Assembly: GCF_041690465.1 (NCBI RefSeq)
Contig: NZ_JAWLHG010000014.1
Span: forward strand, 1-64,000
Reading direction: 5' to 3'
DNA: 64,000 nt
Origin: Falsiroseomonas sp041690465
Lineage (GTDB): Bacteria; Pseudomonadota; Alphaproteobacteria; Acetobacterales; Acetobacteraceae
Shown one piece after another: positions 36,413-45,140 of the stretch; positions within the stretch are counted from its first letter, which is position 1, and every line of letters begins with the position of its first letter. Both the position numbers and the translations under genes were made by a program. The notes under the pieces are model-generated. The model was not told where the DNA came from, did no database searches, and saw only the letters and a program-made list of their open reading frames with translations.

Positions 36413-37924
36413 ATGGACACGCTCCCTCCCTCCAGCGCGCCGCCCGCCGAAGGCTCCGGCTGCCATGGTGGCCGGGAAACCTTGGACGCTGCCGCACGCG
36501 CCGCCGGCAAGAGCGAGACGATGGACCGCCTCGCCAAGGATTACCCGCGCGGCCCGCATGACCAGCCGCAGAGCATGTGCCCGGCCTTCGGCAGCTTGCG
36601 GGTCGGGCTGCGCATGCGCCGCGTGGCGACGATCCTTTCGGGCAGCGCCTGTTGCGTCTACGGCCTGACCTTCACCAGCCACTTCTACGGTGCGCGCCGG
36701 ACGGTGGGCTACGTGCCCTTCAACTCCGAGACGCTGGTCACCGGCAAGTTGTTCGAGGACATCCGCGACGCCGTGCACGAGACGGCGAAGCCTGAGGACT
36801 ACGACGCCGTCATCATCACCAATCTCTGCGTACCGACCGCCTCGGGCGTGCCGCTCGAACTGCTGCCCAAGGTGATCAACGGCGTGCGGATCATCGGCAT
36901 CGACGTGCCGGGTTTCGGCGTGCCGACGCATGCGGAAGCGAAGGACGTGCTCTCCGGCGCCATGCTGCGCTTCGCACGCAACGAGGCGGAGGCAGGCCCT
37001 GTCGCGCGCCCGCGCAACCTGGTGGAGGGCGAGCGCACCATCGCGCTGATCGGCGAGCTCTTTCCAGCCGACCCGATGGGAATCGGCGCGCTGCTGGCAC
37101 CCATGGGCCTCGGCCTCGCGCCCCAGACGCCGGCGCGGGAATGGCGCGACCTCTATGCCGCGCTTGACGCCGTGGCGGCCGCCGCCGTGCACCCCTTCTA
37201 TACAGCGAGCATCCGCGAATTCCGCGCCGCCGGCCGCCCCATCGTCGGCTCCGGCCCTGTTGGCGTCGAGGGCACCGCGGCCTGGATGGATGCGATCGCC
37301 AAGGCGGCGGATGTGCCGGCCGCGCAACTCGATGTCGCGAAGGCGCGCATGCTGCCGGCGATCAAGGCTGCGATGTCCGCCGCACCGATCAAGGCGCGCA
37401 TCACGGTGTCGGGCTACGAAGGCTCCGAATTGCTGGTCGCCCGCCTGCTCAGCGAAGCCGGTGCGGAGGTGCCCTATGTCGGCACCGCCTGTCCGCGCAC
37501 CGAATGGTCCGACCCCGACCGTGAATGGCTGGAGGCGCGCGGCACGCATGTGCAGTACCGTGCCAGCCTGGAGCAGGACGTCCACGCGATGCTGGACGCC
37601 AAACCCGACCTCGCGCTCGGCACCACGCCGCTGGTGCAGAAGGCCAAGGAGCTCGGCATTCCCGCGCTCTACTTCACCAACATGGTCAGCGCGCGGCCGC
37701 TGTTCGGCCCGGCCGGTGCCGGTTCGATGGCCGGCATCGTCGCCGCGCAGGCCGGCGGGCGCGAGCGCTTCGCGCGAATGGTGTCCTTCTTCGAGGGCGT
37801 CGGCACGCCGAACGGCGCGGGCTACGGCTTCAAGGGCAAGCCGGAGGAGCCTGCCGGCTTCCGCGAGCGGCAGAAGAAACTGCGCCTGGCGAAAGCCAAG
37901 GCCGAAGAATCGGTGGGGACCTAG
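36413..37924 (+). CDS. bchY: Chlorophyllide a reductase subunit Y
   Basis: BchY is the NifD-like catalytic subunit of chlorophyllide a reductase. The 503-residue product begins with a variable stretch then DYPRGPHDQPQSMCPAFGSL, SGSACCVYGLTFTSHFYGAR and IITNLCVPTASGVPLELLP, which contain the cluster cysteines. It begins 3 bp after bchX and ends 4 bp before bchZ. Confidence 0.96.
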   Translation: MDTLPPSSAPPAEGSGCHGGRETLDAAARAAGKSETMDRLAKDYPRGPHDQPQSMCPAFGSLRVGLRMRRVATILSGSACCVYGLTFTSHFYGARRTVGYVPFNSETLVTGKLFEDIRDAVHETAKPEDYDAVIITNLCVPTASGVPLELLPKVINGVRIIGIDVPGFGVPTHAEAKDVLSGAMLRFARNEAEAGPVARPRNLVEGERTIALIGELFPADPMGIGALLAPMGLGLAPQTPAREWRDLYAALDAVAAAAVHPFYTASIREFRAAGRPIVGSGPVGVEGTAAWMDAIAKAADVPAAQLDVAKARMLPAIKAAMSAAPIKARITVSGYEGSELLVARLLSEAGAEVPYVGTACPRTEWSDPDREWLEARGTHVQYRASLEQDVHAMLDAKPDLALGTTPLVQKAKELGIPALYFTNMVSARPLFGPAGAGSMAGIVAAQAGGRERFARMVSFFEGVGTPNGAGYGFKGKPEEPAGFRERQKKLRLAKAKAEESVGT

Positions 37925-37928
37925 CACG

Positions 37929-39365
37929 ATGCTGGTGCTCGATCATGACCGGGCCGGCGGCTATTGGGGGGCGATCTATGCCTTCTCGGCAGTGCGTGGC
38001 CTGCGCGTGGTGATCGACGGGCCTGTCGGCTGCGAGAACCTGCCCGTCACCGCCGTGCTGCACTACACCGATGCGCTGCCGCCGCACGAGCTGCCGGTCG
38101 TCGTGACGGGGCTCGACGAGGACAGCCTCAGCCAGAACGGCACAGAGCCGAACCTCAAGCGCGCCGCCGCGACGCAGGATCCCGACCTGCCGGCGGTGGT
38201 CGTCACCGGCTCCATCGCGGAGATGATCGGCGGCGGCGTGACGCCGCAGGGCAGCAACCTGCAGCGCTTCATCTGCCGCACCATCGACGAGGACCAGTGG
38301 CAGGCCGCGGACCGCGCCATCATGTGGCTGTGGACCGAGTTCGGCGCGCGCGGCCGCAAGATGCGCGCGCGGAACCCGAAGCTCGGGCCGACGCCGCGGG
38401 TCAACATCATCGGGCCGATCTACGGCACCTTCAACATGCCCTCCGACCTCGCGGAAGTACGCCGGCTCGTGGAGGGCATCGGCTGCGAGGTGAACCTGGT
38501 TTTTCCGCTCGGCAGCCATGTGGATGACATCGCCAGGCTGCCCGATGCCGACGTCAACATCTGCATGTATCGCGAGTTCGGCCGCAAGCTTTGCGAGGAG
38601 CTGGAGCGCCCCTGGCTGCGCGCGCCGATGGGGCTGTTTGCGACGACCAACTTCCTGCGCAAGCTCGGCGAGCTGACGGGGCTGGATCCGGAGCCCTTCA
38701 TCGAGCGCGAGAAGCACACCACCATCAAGCCGCTCTGGGATCTCTGGCGCAGCGTCACGCAGGACTTCTTCGCGAGTGCTTCCTTCGCCGTGGTGGCGAC
38801 AGATACCTACACGCTCGGCCTGCAGCGCTTCCTCGGCGAGGAGATGGGCGTGCCCTGCGCCTTCGCCTTCGCCCGCAAGGCCGGCGAGAAGCCGGACAAC
38901 GCCGCGGTACGCGAGGCGATGAAGAAGTCGCCGCCGCTGGTGCTCTTCGGCAGCTACAACGAGCGGATGTACGCCGCCGAACTGAAGAGCCGCGCGATGT
39001 ACATCCCGGCGAGCTTCCCGGGCGCGATCATCCGCCGCGCCACCGGCACGCCCTTCATGGGCTACGCCGGCGCGACCTATGTGGTGCAGGAATACTGCAA
39101 CGCGCTGTTCGACGCGCTGTTCCACATCCTGCCGCTCGGCACCGACCTCGACCGCGTCGAGGCGACGCCGGCGCGCACGCCGGAGCCCTGGGACGAGGAG
39201 GCGGTGGCCGCCCTCGATGCACGCGTGGAAGCGGAGCCATTCCTGCTCCGGATCTCCGCAGCGAAACGCCTGCGCGAGCAGGTGGAAAAGGCAGCACGCA
39301 CTGCTGGGGAGCAGCGCGTTACAGCGGACCGTGTCTCACGAACGCTCGCGGAGAGCGTCGCATGA
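37929..39365 (+). CDS. bchZ: Chlorophyllide a reductase subunit Z
   Basis: BchZ is the NifK-like subunit pairing with BchY. The 478-residue product starts MLVLDHDRAGGYWGAIYAFS, has VVIDGPVGCENLPVTAVLHY (cluster Cys) and the C-terminal domain with FMGYAGATYVVQEYCNALFD. It is the last bch gene before puf; read-through from bchCXYZ into puf is the known superoperon arrangement. Confidence 0.96.
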   Translation: MLVLDHDRAGGYWGAIYAFSAVRGLRVVIDGPVGCENLPVTAVLHYTDALPPHELPVVVTGLDEDSLSQNGTEPNLKRAAATQDPDLPAVVVTGSIAEMIGGGVTPQGSNLQRFICRTIDEDQWQAADRAIMWLWTEFGARGRKMRARNPKLGPTPRVNIIGPIYGTFNMPSDLAEVRRLVEGIGCEVNLVFPLGSHVDDIARLPDADVNICMYREFGRKLCEELERPWLRAPMGLFATTNFLRKLGELTGLDPEPFIEREKHTTIKPLWDLWRSVTQDFFASASFAVVATDTYTLGLQRFLGEEMGVPCAFAFARKAGEKPDNAAVREAMKKSPPLVLFGSYNERMYAAELKSRAMYIPASFPGAIIRRATGTPFMGYAGATYVVQEYCNALFDALFHILPLGTDLDRVEATPARTPEPWDEEAVAALDARVEAEPFLLRISAAKRLREQVEKAARTAGEQRVTADRVSRTLAESVA

Positions 39366-39518
39366 CCACGGTTCCCCAGCGATCCCGCGTCTCTCCGAAG
39401 TCCGGCTGCTGCCGGGCGTGGACGAGGCGTGGGTCCGCCATGGCGGTTCGCCGCCTGGCAACCCGGCCGCGCGGGACCTGCGCGGTAACGGCCGAAAGGC
39501 CAATAGGAGGCTCGATGG

Positions 39519-39698
39519 ATGGCCGAAGGTTCGCGAACCGGCCTGACTGAGGGCGAAGCGCGGGAGATCCACCGCCTGTTGATCCAGGGGTGGGCTTTCT
39601 CCGTCTTCGCTTCGATGGGTGCCCACATCCTTGTCTGGCTGTGGCGTCCGCTGGTCTACGGAAACTCCGTGGTCCCGCCGGACTGGCGCTTCTTCTAA
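39519..39698 (+). CDS. pufB: LH1 antenna beta subunit
   Basis: This 59-residue single-span protein binds bacteriochlorophyll through His36 (FASMGAHILVWLWRPLVYG), with the conserved TEGEAREIHRLLIQG N-terminal region. AGGAGG at 39505-39510 precedes the ATG at 39519; a nearby ATG at 39515 is out of frame. It was too short for a standard ORF cut-off. The 153 bp between bchZ and this gene hold no recognisable pufQ. Confidence 0.95.
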   Translation: MAEGSRTGLTEGEAREIHRLLIQGWAFSVFASMGAHILVWLWRPLVYGNSVVPPDWRFF

Positions 39699-39722
39699 GC
39701 AACCCGGAAGGAGAGCAAGTCC

Positions 39723-39902
39723 ATGCACAAGATCTGGATGGTGGTTGACCCGCGGCGCTCGCTGTTCCTGGCGATGGTCGCAGTCATTGCCGTTGCGGCG
39801 GTGATCCACTTCGCGGTGCTCAGCTCGCCGCGCTACTGCGATCACCTCGGGTGGTGTGCGACGTCGCCGACCTTCACGCCGGGCCAGCCCGTCGGAAGGT
39901 AG
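39723..39902 (+). CDS. pufA: LH1 antenna alpha subunit
   Basis: The 59-residue single-span alpha polypeptide starts MHKIWMVVDPRRSLFLAMVA, as LH1 alpha chains do, and binds bacteriochlorophyll through His29 (AAVIHFAVLSS). The C-terminal tail is longer than usual and carries Cys39 and Cys45 (SPRYCDHLGWCATSPTF), which I do not recall from standard LH1 alpha chains. AAGGAGAG precedes the ATG. Confidence 0.94.
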   Translation: MHKIWMVVDPRRSLFLAMVAVIAVAAVIHFAVLSSPRYCDHLGWCATSPTFTPGQPVGR

Positions 39903-39926
39903 CGACAGTCGCCGATGCCGTGCCGT

Positions 39927-39978
39927 GAAAGCGGCGCGGGATGTCGCTCCGCGAAAGCGGTGCGGAATGTCGCTCCGC
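39927..39978 (+). repeat. Tandem 26-bp repeat in the pufA-pufL intercistronic region
   Basis: Two adjacent copies (39927-39952 and 39953-39978) of GAAAGCGGnGCGGnATGTCG followed by CTCCGC differ at two positions. Each copy can form a short GCGG/CCGC stem. They sit directly after pufA, where purple bacteria keep RNA hairpins that protect the pufBA message segment. Confidence 0.8.
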
Positions 39979-40048
39979 GACAGGGGGCGAGGACGATGTG
40001 AACCCGCAGTACGGCCCTTGCATCGCCACGATGCGGGCCTGCTGCGGC

Positions 40049-40069
40049 ACAGCGGGCCTCGCCCGCTGT
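40049..40069 (+). other. Strong hairpin between pufA and pufL
   Basis: ACAGCGGGC (40049-40057) and GCCCGCTGT (40061-40069) form a perfect 9-bp stem with a CTC loop and no T tract. Its place suggests an mRNA-stabilising or partial-termination element that raises pufBA over pufLMC. The rest of the 225-bp gap shows no gene. Confidence 0.7.
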
Positions 40070-40127
40070 CGGGGACGACGAGGAGGACAGGCAGGTCGTT
40101 GCCTGGCCAGGATGGGAGCCTCAATCC

Positions 40128-40955
40128 ATGGCAATGCTGACCTATGAACAGAAATACCGGGTCCGCGGCGGGACGCTGGTGGGCGGCGACCTGTTCGACT
40201 TCTGGATCGGGCCCTTCTGGGTCGGGTTCTTCGGGGTCACGACGGCGTTCTTCACCTTCATCGGCACCGCGTTGATCCTGATGGGCGCGGCGATGCAGGG
40301 CACGTTCAATCCGTGGCTCATCAATATTCCGCCGCCGGACCTCGCCTACGGCCTGCGCCTCGCGCCGATGCGCGAAGGCGGGCTGTGGCAATGGATCACC
40401 GTCTGTGCGATCGGTGCCTTCGTCTCCTGGATCCTGCGGCAGGCAGAAATCTCGCGGAAGCTTGGGATAGGGTATCACATCCCCGTCGCCTACAGCGTCG
40501 CGGTCTTTGCCTACATCACCCTCGTGGTGATCCGGCCGCTGTTGATGGGTGCGTGGGGCCACGGCTTCCCGTACGGCATCTGGAGCCACCTCGATTGGGT
40601 GTCGAACGTCGGCTACCAGCACCTGCACTTCCATTACAACCCGGCGCACATGATTGCGGTGACGTTCTTCTTCACCACGGTGCTCGCGCTCGGGCTGCAT
40701 GGTGGCCTGGTGCTCTCGGCCGCGAACCCGCCCAAGGGCGAGGTGATGAAGACCGCCGAGCATGAGAATACCTACTTCCGCGATCTCATCGGCTACTCGA
40801 TCGGCACGCTCGGCATCCACAGGCTCGGCCTGTTCGTCGCGCTGTCGGCCGGGTTCTGGAGCGCGGTGTGCATCGTGATCAGCGGACCGTTCTGGACCCG
40901 CGGCTGGCCCGAATGGTGGGGCTGGTGGCTCAACCTGCCGATCTGGCCGCAGTAG
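40128..40955 (+). CDS. pufL: Photosynthetic reaction centre subunit L
   Basis: This 275-residue L subunit has five membrane helices. Ligand regions are HFHYNPAHMIAVTFFFTTVL (special pair His, then HGGLVLSAANPP for the iron) and GTLGIHRLGLFVALSAGFWS. It pairs with PufM to bind the bacteriochlorophylls, bacteriopheophytins and quinones. GGGAG 9 bp upstream supports the ATG at 40128. Confidence 0.98.
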   Translation: MAMLTYEQKYRVRGGTLVGGDLFDFWIGPFWVGFFGVTTAFFTFIGTALILMGAAMQGTFNPWLINIPPPDLAYGLRLAPMREGGLWQWITVCAIGAFVSWILRQAEISRKLGIGYHIPVAYSVAVFAYITLVVIRPLLMGAWGHGFPYGIWSHLDWVSNVGYQHLHFHYNPAHMIAVTFFFTTVLALGLHGGLVLSAANPPKGEVMKTAEHENTYFRDLIGYSIGTLGIHRLGLFVALSAGFWSAVCIVISGPFWTRGWPEWWGWWLNLPIWPQ

Positions 40956-40971
40956 GCCGAAGGGGGAGAGA

Positions 40972-41961
40972 ATGACTGCCTTCGTCACCTACCAGAACAT
41001 CTTCACGCGGATCCAGGTCCGCCCGCCGGAGACCTATCCCGGCGTGGCGCTGCCACCTGGCGATGCCGCGCGCGAGGGTGGATCGCGCTTCGTGCACCTG
41101 TTCGGCCGCCTCGGCGACGCGCAGGTGGGGCCGATCTATCTCGGCCTGCTCGGCGTAACCTCGATCTTCTTCGGAACGCTCGCCTTCCTGATCATCGGGC
41201 TGAACATGCTGGCCTCGGTGCAGTGGGACATCTTCCAGTTCGTCCGCCAGCTCTTCTGGCTGGCGCTGGAGCCACCGCCGGCACATTACGGGCTGCAGAT
41301 CCCGCCGCTGCGCGACGGCGGCTGGTGGATCTGGACCGGGTTCTTCCTGACCATCTCGATCCTGCTTTGGTGGGCGCGTACCTATCGCCGTGCGATCCAG
41401 CTCGGCATGGGCACGCATGTCGCCTGGGCGTTCGCCGCGGCGATCTGGCTCTATCTGGTGCTCGGCTTCTTCCGGCCGCTCGCCATGGGCAGCTGGAGCG
41501 AGGCGGTGCCCTTCGGCATCTTCCCGCATCTCGACTGGACCGCGGCCTTCTCGATCCGCTACGGGAACCTCTTCTACAACCCATTCCACGCGCTCTCGAT
41601 CGTGTTCCTCTATGGTTCCACGCTGCTGTTCGCGATGCATGGCGCCACGATCCTCGCACTCGGCCGCTACGGCGGCGAGCGCGAGCTGGAGCTGATCGCG
41701 GATCGCGGCACGGCGGCCGAGCGCGGCGCGCTGTTCTGGCGCTGGTGCATGGGCTTCAACGCCAGCTTCGAGAGCATCCATCGCTGGGCGTGGTGGTTCG
41801 CGGTGCTTTGCCCACTCACCGGCGGCATCGGCATCCTGCTCACCGGCACGGTGGTGGACAACTGGTACCTCTGGGCCGTCGAGCGCAACTTCGCGCCCGC
41901 CTACCCGCAACTCTGGGCGCCGATCGCCGATCCCGCCCTGGTGCAAGGAGCGCCACGATGA
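40972..41961 (+). CDS. pufM: Photosynthetic reaction centre subunit M
   Basis: This 329-residue M subunit has five membrane helices with GNLFYNPFHALSIVFLYGST (special pair His), AMHGATILALGRYGGEREL (iron His and Glu) and ESIHRWAWWFAVLCPLTGGI. It follows pufL by 16 bp and overlaps pufC by four bases. Confidence 0.98.
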   Translation: MTAFVTYQNIFTRIQVRPPETYPGVALPPGDAAREGGSRFVHLFGRLGDAQVGPIYLGLLGVTSIFFGTLAFLIIGLNMLASVQWDIFQFVRQLFWLALEPPPAHYGLQIPPLRDGGWWIWTGFFLTISILLWWARTYRRAIQLGMGTHVAWAFAAAIWLYLVLGFFRPLAMGSWSEAVPFGIFPHLDWTAAFSIRYGNLFYNPFHALSIVFLYGSTLLFAMHGATILALGRYGGERELELIADRGTAAERGALFWRWCMGFNASFESIHRWAWWFAVLCPLTGGIGILLTGTVVDNWYLWAVERNFAPAYPQLWAPIADPALVQGAPR

Positions 41962-43097
41962 GGCCTCTCAAACTCAGCTGGACGGCGCAGGCCCTGATCG
42001 CACTCGCGGGCCTGCTGGTGCTGCTGATCGTCATCTTCACCTTCGAGCGTCCGCCGGTCCGCACCGCGCAGGTGGGCTATCGCGGTGTCGCGATGGAGCA
42101 ACTGCAGAACCCGCGCACGGCCCGGCTGATCGTCGCGCGGAACCAGGTGCCGGAGGCGCTGCCAGCGGCGGACCCGCCCACCGACGACGCTGACAAGGCC
42201 TCCGCAGTCTATGAGAACGTGCAGGTGCTGGGCGACCTTTCCAATGCCCAGTTCCTGCGTCTCATGCAGTCCATGACCGAATGGGTGGTGCCGGCAGCGG
42301 TGCGCGAGGCCGGCAATGGCTGCAACTACTGCCACAACCCGGAGAACCTTGCCTCCGACGAGGTGTATACCAAGGGTGTCACGCGGCGGATGCTGCAGAT
42401 GACGCGCACGATCAACGCCGACTGGAGCAACCACGTCGCCCAGACCGGCGTCACCTGCTACACCTGCCACCGCGGGCAGGCGGTGCCCGCGAATGTGTGG
42501 GCGAACAACGCGCCGAACCGGGCCGGCCTCGTCGGGCCGCACGCGCTCGGCCAGAACCTGGCAACGCCGCAGATCAACTATTCCTCTCTGCCCTTCGATC
42601 CGTTCACGCCCTTCCTGCTGAACGATCAGGACATCCGCAACCTCAGCACAACCTGGCATCCTGGCCAGAACCAGGACGACGTGCGGATCAGCGAGTGGAC
42701 ATACGCATTGATGATCCACATGTCGCAGGGGCTCGGCGTGAACTGCACCTTCTGCCACAACAGCCGTGCCTTCGGCAGCTGGGAGCAGAGCCCGCCGCAA
42801 CGTCTGACCGCCTGGCATGGCATCCGCATGGCCCGGGCGATCAACACCGACTACATCACGCCGCTCACGCCGGTGTTCCAGGCGAACCGACTCGGCCATC
42901 CGGAGAATCCGAACCCACTCCGCGTCGGCCCGAACGGCGACCCGCTGAAGGTGAACTGCGCCACCTGCCACCAGGGGGTGAACCGGCCGCTGCTCGGTGC
43001 GCCGATGCTGCGGGAGCATCCGGAGCTGAACATGGTCAGCCGGGCACCGCTGCGCACCAGCGAGGCAATGCCGGTGAATGGCGCGACGCGGAACTGA
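41958..43097 (+). CDS. pufC: Tetraheme cytochrome subunit of the reaction centre
   Basis: PufC donates electrons to the photo-oxidised special pair from the periplasmic side. The 379-residue product has an N-terminal anchor (residues about 10-28) without a lipobox Cys. Its four CxxCH heme sites are CNYCH (122-126), CYTCH (167-171), CTFCH (263-267) and CATCH (334-338). Its presence distinguishes this cluster from those of Rhodobacter sphaeroides and R. capsulatus, which lack pufC. The start overlaps pufM. Confidence 0.97.
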   Translation: MRPLKLSWTAQALIALAGLLVLLIVIFTFERPPVRTAQVGYRGVAMEQLQNPRTARLIVARNQVPEALPAADPPTDDADKASAVYENVQVLGDLSNAQFLRLMQSMTEWVVPAAVREAGNGCNYCHNPENLASDEVYTKGVTRRMLQMTRTINADWSNHVAQTGVTCYTCHRGQAVPANVWANNAPNRAGLVGPHALGQNLATPQINYSSLPFDPFTPFLLNDQDIRNLSTTWHPGQNQDDVRISEWTYALMIHMSQGLGVNCTFCHNSRAFGSWEQSPPQRLTAWHGIRMARAINTDYITPLTPVFQANRLGHPENPNPLRVGPNGDPLKVNCATCHQGVNRPLLGAPMLREHPELNMVSRAPLRTSEAMPVNGATRN

Positions 43098-43120
43098 GGC
43101 GTCCCGGATGACGAGGCGCG

Positions 43121-43158
43121 CGCGGCCGGCGGTCCCTTGCACGGGGCTGCCGGCCGCG
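43121..43158 (+). terminator. Hairpin after pufC, probable end of the puf transcript
   Basis: CGCGGCCGGC (43121-43130) pairs with GCCGGCCGCG (43149-43158), a perfect 10-bp stem with further partial pairing in the loop. No T tract follows, so it may protect the 3' end or assist termination. Confidence 0.5.
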
Positions 43159-43177
43159 GCACATCCGGCGGCCTGCC

Positions 43178-43615
43178 ATGTCATCGCTCGCTGCCCTTGC
43201 CGGGCTCTTCGCCCTGGCGCTCGGCGCCGCCTCCGTGCTGCCGATGCAATCGGAGCCGGCGCTTGTTGCGTTGCTTCTGCTCGGCGAGCAGCCGCCCTGG
43301 GCCTTGGTGCTGGTGGCGAGCCTCGGCAACACCCTCGGCTCCTGCGTCAACTACGTCCTGGGGCGCGCGGTGGAGCGGTTTCGCGATCGGCGCTGGTTCC
43401 CGGTCTCGGCTGCATCGCTCGCGAAGGCCGAGGGGTGGTACCACCGGTGGGGCAAGTGGTCGCTGCTGCTGAGCTGGGCGCCGTTCATCGGCGATCCGCT
43501 GACCGTGATCGCCGGCGTGCTGCGCGAGCCGTTCTGGATCTTTCTCCTGCTCGTCGCGGTTGCCAAGACCGGCCGATACGTCGTGCTGGCGCTTGCCACG
43601 CTCGGCCTGACCTGA
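43178..43615 (+). CDS. YqaA/DedA-like small membrane protein
   Basis: This 145-residue protein resembles YqaA-type VTT/DedA relatives, with LVASLGNTLGSCVNYVLGRA and SWAPFIGDPLTVIAGVLREP. It shows several hydrophobic segments (N-terminal helix, about 37-60, 95-140). It may be a membrane transporter or lipid scramblase relative; no photosynthetic role is known to me. It lies 80 bp after pufC and 13 bp before crtI, so it could share a transcript with crtI. Confidence 0.75.
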   Translation: MSSLAALAGLFALALGAASVLPMQSEPALVALLLLGEQPPWALVLVASLGNTLGSCVNYVLGRAVERFRDRRWFPVSAASLAKAEGWYHRWGKWSLLLSWAPFIGDPLTVIAGVLREPFWIFLLLVAVAKTGRYVVLALATLGLT

Positions 43616-43628
43616 TCAGGGGAGTGTC

Positions 43629-45137
43629 ATGCTCGATTTCATGAGCGACCCGCGTCCCCATGCCGTCGTGATCGGCGCCGGCTTCGGCGGTCTTGCCGCA
43701 GCCGTGCGGCTGGGCGCACGCGGCTGGCGCGTGACGATCGTCGAGAAGCTCGATGCGCCGGGTGGCCGCGCCTATGTGTTCCGCCAGGATGGCTTCACCT
43801 TCGACGCTGGGCCCACGATCATCACCGCGCCCTACCTGCTCGAAGAGCTGTGGACGCTGTGCGGCCGCCGTATGGCAGACGATGTCGAGCTGCGCGCGAT
43901 GGATCCCTTCTACCGCATCCGCTTCGACGACGGCACGGTGATGTCGTGCAGCGCCGATCCGGAGCAGACCCGCGCCGAGGTCGCGCGCATCGCGCCGGAT
44001 GACCTGCCCGGCTTCGAGCGATTCATGCGCGACAGCGAGGCGATCTACCGTGTTGCCTTCGGCGAGCTGGCCGACAAGCCCTTCCACAGCATCGGCGCGC
44101 TGCTGCGCGCCGCGCCGGCAATGATCCGTCTGCAGGGCTACCGCACGGTGTTCGGCAAGGTCGGTGACTACTTCCGGAATCCGAAGCTCCGCATTGCCTT
44201 CAGCTTCCATCCGCTGCTGATCGGCGGCAACCCGATGACCACCACCGCCTACTACTGCCTGATCGCGCATCTCGAACGGATGCACGGCGTGCATTACGCG
44301 ATGGGCGGGATGGGGGCGCTGGTGAAGGGCCTCGTCGGCCTTGTCGAGGATCTCGGCGGCCGCGTGCACTGCAATGCCGAGGTCGAGGAGATCGTCGTCG
44401 AGAACGGCCGCGCCGCCGGCGTGCGGCTGGCCAATGGCGAGCGGATCGCCGCCGATATCGTGGTGTCCAACGCCGATGCGGGCTGGACCTATTCGAAGCT
44501 GCTGGCGCGCCATCCGCGGCGGCGCTGGACTGACCGCAAGGTGGCGCGCGCGAGCTACTCGATGAGCCTTTTCGTCTGGTATTTCGGCACCGATCGCCGC
44601 TTCGAGGATGTCTATCACCACACCATGGTGCTCGGCCCGCGCTATGAGGGCCTGCTGAACGACATTTTCACGCGCAAGCATCTGTCGGATGATTTCTCGC
44701 TCTACCTGCATCGGCCGACCATGACCGATCCGTCGCTGGCGCCACCGGGCTGCGATGCCTTCTACGTGCTCTCGCCGGTGCCGCACCTGGCGAGTGGCGT
44801 GGACTGGTCCGAGCGCGCCGAGCCCTATCGCGCCGCCATCCAGAAGCGACTGGAGGAGACCGTCATGCCCGGGCTCGGAGAGGCGATCGTCACCTCCCGC
44901 ATGATCACGCCGCAGGATTTCCGCGACCGGCTGCTCTCGGTGCACGGCGCTGCCTTCTCGCTGGAGCCGCAGCTCTTCCAGAGCGCCTGGTTCAGGCCGC
45001 ACAACAGGAGCGAGGAGGTCGAGGGCCTCTATCTCGTCGGCGCCGGCACGCATCCCGGCGCGGGTGTTCCGGGCGTGATCAGTTCGGCGCGCATCCTCGA
45101 CCAGCTGGTGCCACAGGGCGCGCTGTATCGCCGCTGA
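43629..45137 (+). CDS. crtI: Phytoene desaturase
   Basis: CrtI desaturates phytoene to neurosporene or lycopene using FAD. The 502-residue product has the dinucleotide fold HAVVIGAGFGGLAAAVRLGA, TFDAGPTIITAPYLLEELW and the C-terminal signature VGAGTHPGAGVPGVISSARI. A GGGGAG site is close to the ATG at 43629; an internal ATG 12 bp later is possible. It converges on crtD-1 with 3 bp between stops and is not next to crtB, unlike in Rhodobacter. Confidence 0.95.
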   Translation: MLDFMSDPRPHAVVIGAGFGGLAAAVRLGARGWRVTIVEKLDAPGGRAYVFRQDGFTFDAGPTIITAPYLLEELWTLCGRRMADDVELRAMDPFYRIRFDDGTVMSCSADPEQTRAEVARIAPDDLPGFERFMRDSEAIYRVAFGELADKPFHSIGALLRAAPAMIRLQGYRTVFGKVGDYFRNPKLRIAFSFHPLLIGGNPMTTTAYYCLIAHLERMHGVHYAMGGMGALVKGLVGLVEDLGGRVHCNAEVEEIVVENGRAAGVRLANGERIAADIVVSNADAGWTYSKLLARHPRRRWTDRKVARASYSMSLFVWYFGTDRRFEDVYHHTMVLGPRYEGLLNDIFTRKHLSDDFSLYLHRPTMTDPSLAPPGCDAFYVLSPVPHLASGVDWSERAEPYRAAIQKRLEETVMPGLGEAIVTSRMITPQDFRDRLLSVHGAAFSLEPQLFQSAWFRPHNRSEEVEGLYLVGAGTHPGAGVPGVISSARILDQLVPQGALYRR

Positions 45138-45140
45138 TCG

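Noticed and set aside
39362..39550. 62-codon frame between bchZ and pufB, at the position of pufQ
   Set aside because: It starts with an ATGA overlap, but the product is Arg-rich with no membrane helix, unlike PufQ, and it runs into pufB. I do not call a gene.
39927..39978. CRISPR-like tandem repeat
   Set aside because: Only two directly abutting copies with no spacers, located in the puf leader; a structured RNA element fits better.
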